Shown in pieces: positions 7,265 through 8,172 of a stretch of 8,172 bases of DNA. Position 1 is the first letter of the stretch. Each line of letters begins with the position of its first letter. This DNA comes from JBBRSC01 sp038245795. GTDB taxonomy: Bacteria; Actinomycetota; Acidimicrobiia; Acidimicrobiales; Microtrichaceae. The stretch lies in the NCBI GenBank assembly GCA_038245795.1, contig JBBRSC010000154.1, positions 1 through 8,172 of the forward strand, in the 5' to 3' direction. The notes beneath the pieces are model-generated. The model made no database searches, was not told the origin of the DNA, and saw only the letters and a program-made list of their open reading frames with translations. Made by a program: the position numbers and the translations under genes.

Positions 7265-8119
7265 TGCTCCAATCCCAGATCGGAGGCAGTACCCCGCACC
7301 CCACATCGTGATGATGTACCTCGGCCGTGCGGGATCGATCTCGATTTTCTCCCGAAGCCTGCGGATGTGAACGGGCACCGTCGATGTCCCGCCGATGGTG
7401 TGGCCCCACACCTGCTCGAGGAGATCAGACCGGCTGAACGTCACGTCGGGACGACACATCATGAACTGCAGGAGCAGCGCCTCCTGACGGGTGAGATGCG
7501 CGGTTCGGGTCTCGACCTCGATCATCCGGGACCCCATGTCCAACCGCAGTCCGCCCACCGATATGGACTCACTGGAGGCCCGGAGGGGTTGTTGCAACAC
7601 GCGCTGCAATTCCTCAGCTAACTGGTCGTCGGAGCTGGCAGAGTCCAGAACGTCGCAGGCCCCGAGCGCCTGCCAGAGCAGCCGCTCGGTGGCCGACGAT
7701 CCATGATCGAGGACCACCACCGGGATGTCGAGTTCATCGTGGAACCGGCGGAATACCTCTACTCGCTGTTCCGGGGAGACCACGCCGTCGAGCACCGCTA
7801 AATCGAGTTCGCCCACATGAGTGAGGCCGAGCGCAACTGTGCCACTTGCGACCGCAACCCGATGGCCCGATGTGCGCAGGACCGTCGCCACCTCGTCCAT
7901 GGCATGGTCGTCGCTCAGCAACACAATTCTGGAACCCGCCAGCGAGCCACGAGCTGAGCCCATGAGGTCTTGGTTCACCAGAGGCGCTGGCGGCGCTACC
8001 GACGGCTCGCTCGGGTGCCCCTCGTCGCTGAGCGCCGGACCTGTTGGCACGTCTGAGCGCGCGTCGGTCTCTGCTCGCTCCGAGCGGTCGCCACCGCGCC
8101 GGTCCCGCCGATGAAACAT
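7262..8119 (-). CDS. OmpR-type winged-helix regulator with an atypical (degenerate) receiver domain
   Basis: 285 residues from ATG 8119. Domains: a charged, Pro/Ser-rich, probably disordered N-terminal extension (1-60); receiver-like domain (about 64-178, from SRIVLLSDDHAMDE); OmpR/PhoB winged helix (about 186-283) with LTRQEALLLQFMM, SRSDLLEQVWG, STVPVHIRRLREKIE, and RPRYIITMWGAGYCL. The DNA-binding half is typical of the family. In the receiver, the acidic pair (SDD, 69-71) and the candidate phospho-acceptor Asp111 (AVLDG) remain. The conserved Thr/Ser after strand 4 is Asp138 (VVVLDHG) and the conserved Lys of strand 5 is Ser160 (VLDSAS). Such receivers usually work without phosphorylation. 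No histidine kinase is adjacent within the window. It probably binds direct repeats near promoters, possibly its own. The start is chosen by a strong Shine-Dalgarno 7 bases upstream; the GTG at 8125 is too close to it. An internal Met (about residue 53) would remove most of the extension. Confidence 0.9.
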   Translation of the reverse strand: MFHRRDRRGGDRSERAETDARSDVPTGPALSDEGHPSEPSVAPPAPLVNQDLMGSARGSLAGSRIVLLSDDHAMDEVATVLRTSGHRVAVASGTVALGLTHVGELDLAVLDGVVSPEQRVEVFRRFHDELDIPVVVLDHGSSATERLLWQALGACDVLDSASSDDQLAEELQRVLQQPLRASSESISVGGLRLDMGSRMIEVETRTAHLTRQEALLLQFMMCRPDVTFSRSDLLEQVWGHTIGGTSTVPVHIRRLREKIEIDPARPRYIITMWGAGYCLRSGIGA

Positions 8120-8126
8120 GTCCACG

Positions 8127-8134
8127 CCTCCCCT
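8127..8134 (-). promoter_or_regulatory. Ribosome binding site that fixes the regulator start
   Basis: On the minus strand AGGGGAGG is followed by 7 bases and ATG (8119-8117). For the in-frame GTG at 8125 the spacing would be 1 base, which is not workable, so ATG is preferred. Confidence 0.75.
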
Positions 8135-8147
8135 GGGCTCACGCCCT

Positions 8148-8163
8148 ACTGCTTCACTACTTC
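8148..8163 (-). repeat. Short imperfect tandem repeat upstream of the regulator gene
   Basis: On the minus strand GAAGTAGT is followed directly by GAAGCAGT (7 of 8 identical), about 30-45 bases before the regulator's ATG and just upstream of its Shine-Dalgarno. OmpR-type proteins bind direct repeats, so an autoregulatory operator is possible, but the unit is shorter than the usual 10-11 bases and chance is quite likely. Only about 50 bases upstream of the gene are visible and no clear -10/-35 pair can be named. Confidence 0.25.
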
Positions 8164-8172
8164 GCCCCGCCC

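Noticed and set aside
7263..7409. Longer start (ATG 7409) for the membrane-protein gene, adding 49 residues
   Set aside because: It would overlap the conserved winged-helix end of the regulator gene by about 150 bases and bury the signal sequence. The GTG at 7262 has TAGTG coupling and puts the signal sequence at the N-terminus.

Overview
The window looks like chromosomal DNA of a high-GC actinobacterium. Third codon positions are strongly G/C, GTG starts are used, and the protein sequences have an actinobacterial flavour. An Acidimicrobiia-like lineage is my best guess, but it is inference only. I see no RNA genes, insertion sequences, CRISPR arrays or phage genes. Two gene blocks converge on a short gap at about 4975-5018, and the window is almost completely coding.

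Left block, plus strand, 2-4974: a glycerol-3-phosphate/dihydroxyacetone-phosphate themed gene cluster. It starts with most of an FAD-dependent glycerol-3-phosphate dehydrogenase (GlpD, 5' end cut off by the window). This overlaps by 4 bases (ATGA) an FAD-linked oxidase of the alkyl-DHAP synthase (AGPS) type that keeps the signature SHHHG active-site motif. Next comes a small four-helix membrane protein of unknown role, then a glycerol-kinase-like FGGY sugar/polyol kinase. GlpD makes DHAP and AGPS-type enzymes act on acyl-DHAP, so the set may feed ether-lipid or related lipid synthesis. The kinase keeps its catalytic Asp but has lost two residues that bind glycerol in GlpK, so its substrate may not be glycerol.

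Right block, minus strand, 8119-5019: a two-gene unit joined by a TAGTG stop/start overlap. The first gene encodes an OmpR-type winged-helix DNA-binding protein whose receiver domain has lost the conserved Thr and Lys and carries a disordered N-terminal extension. The second encodes a 747-residue membrane protein with a signal sequence, a von Willebrand factor A-like exported domain with a decayed metal site, one transmembrane helix, and a large cytoplasmic part. That part ends in a winged helix typical of Fic-family proteins, and the stretch before it aligns by eye with the Fic core but lacks the catalytic HPFx[D/E]GNGR motif. No histidine kinase is present.

This right block is the strongest candidate for an undescribed system. 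It would be a transmembrane signalling pair built from enzyme-dead domains (receiver, vWA, Fic) with a DNA-binding winged helix in each partner.
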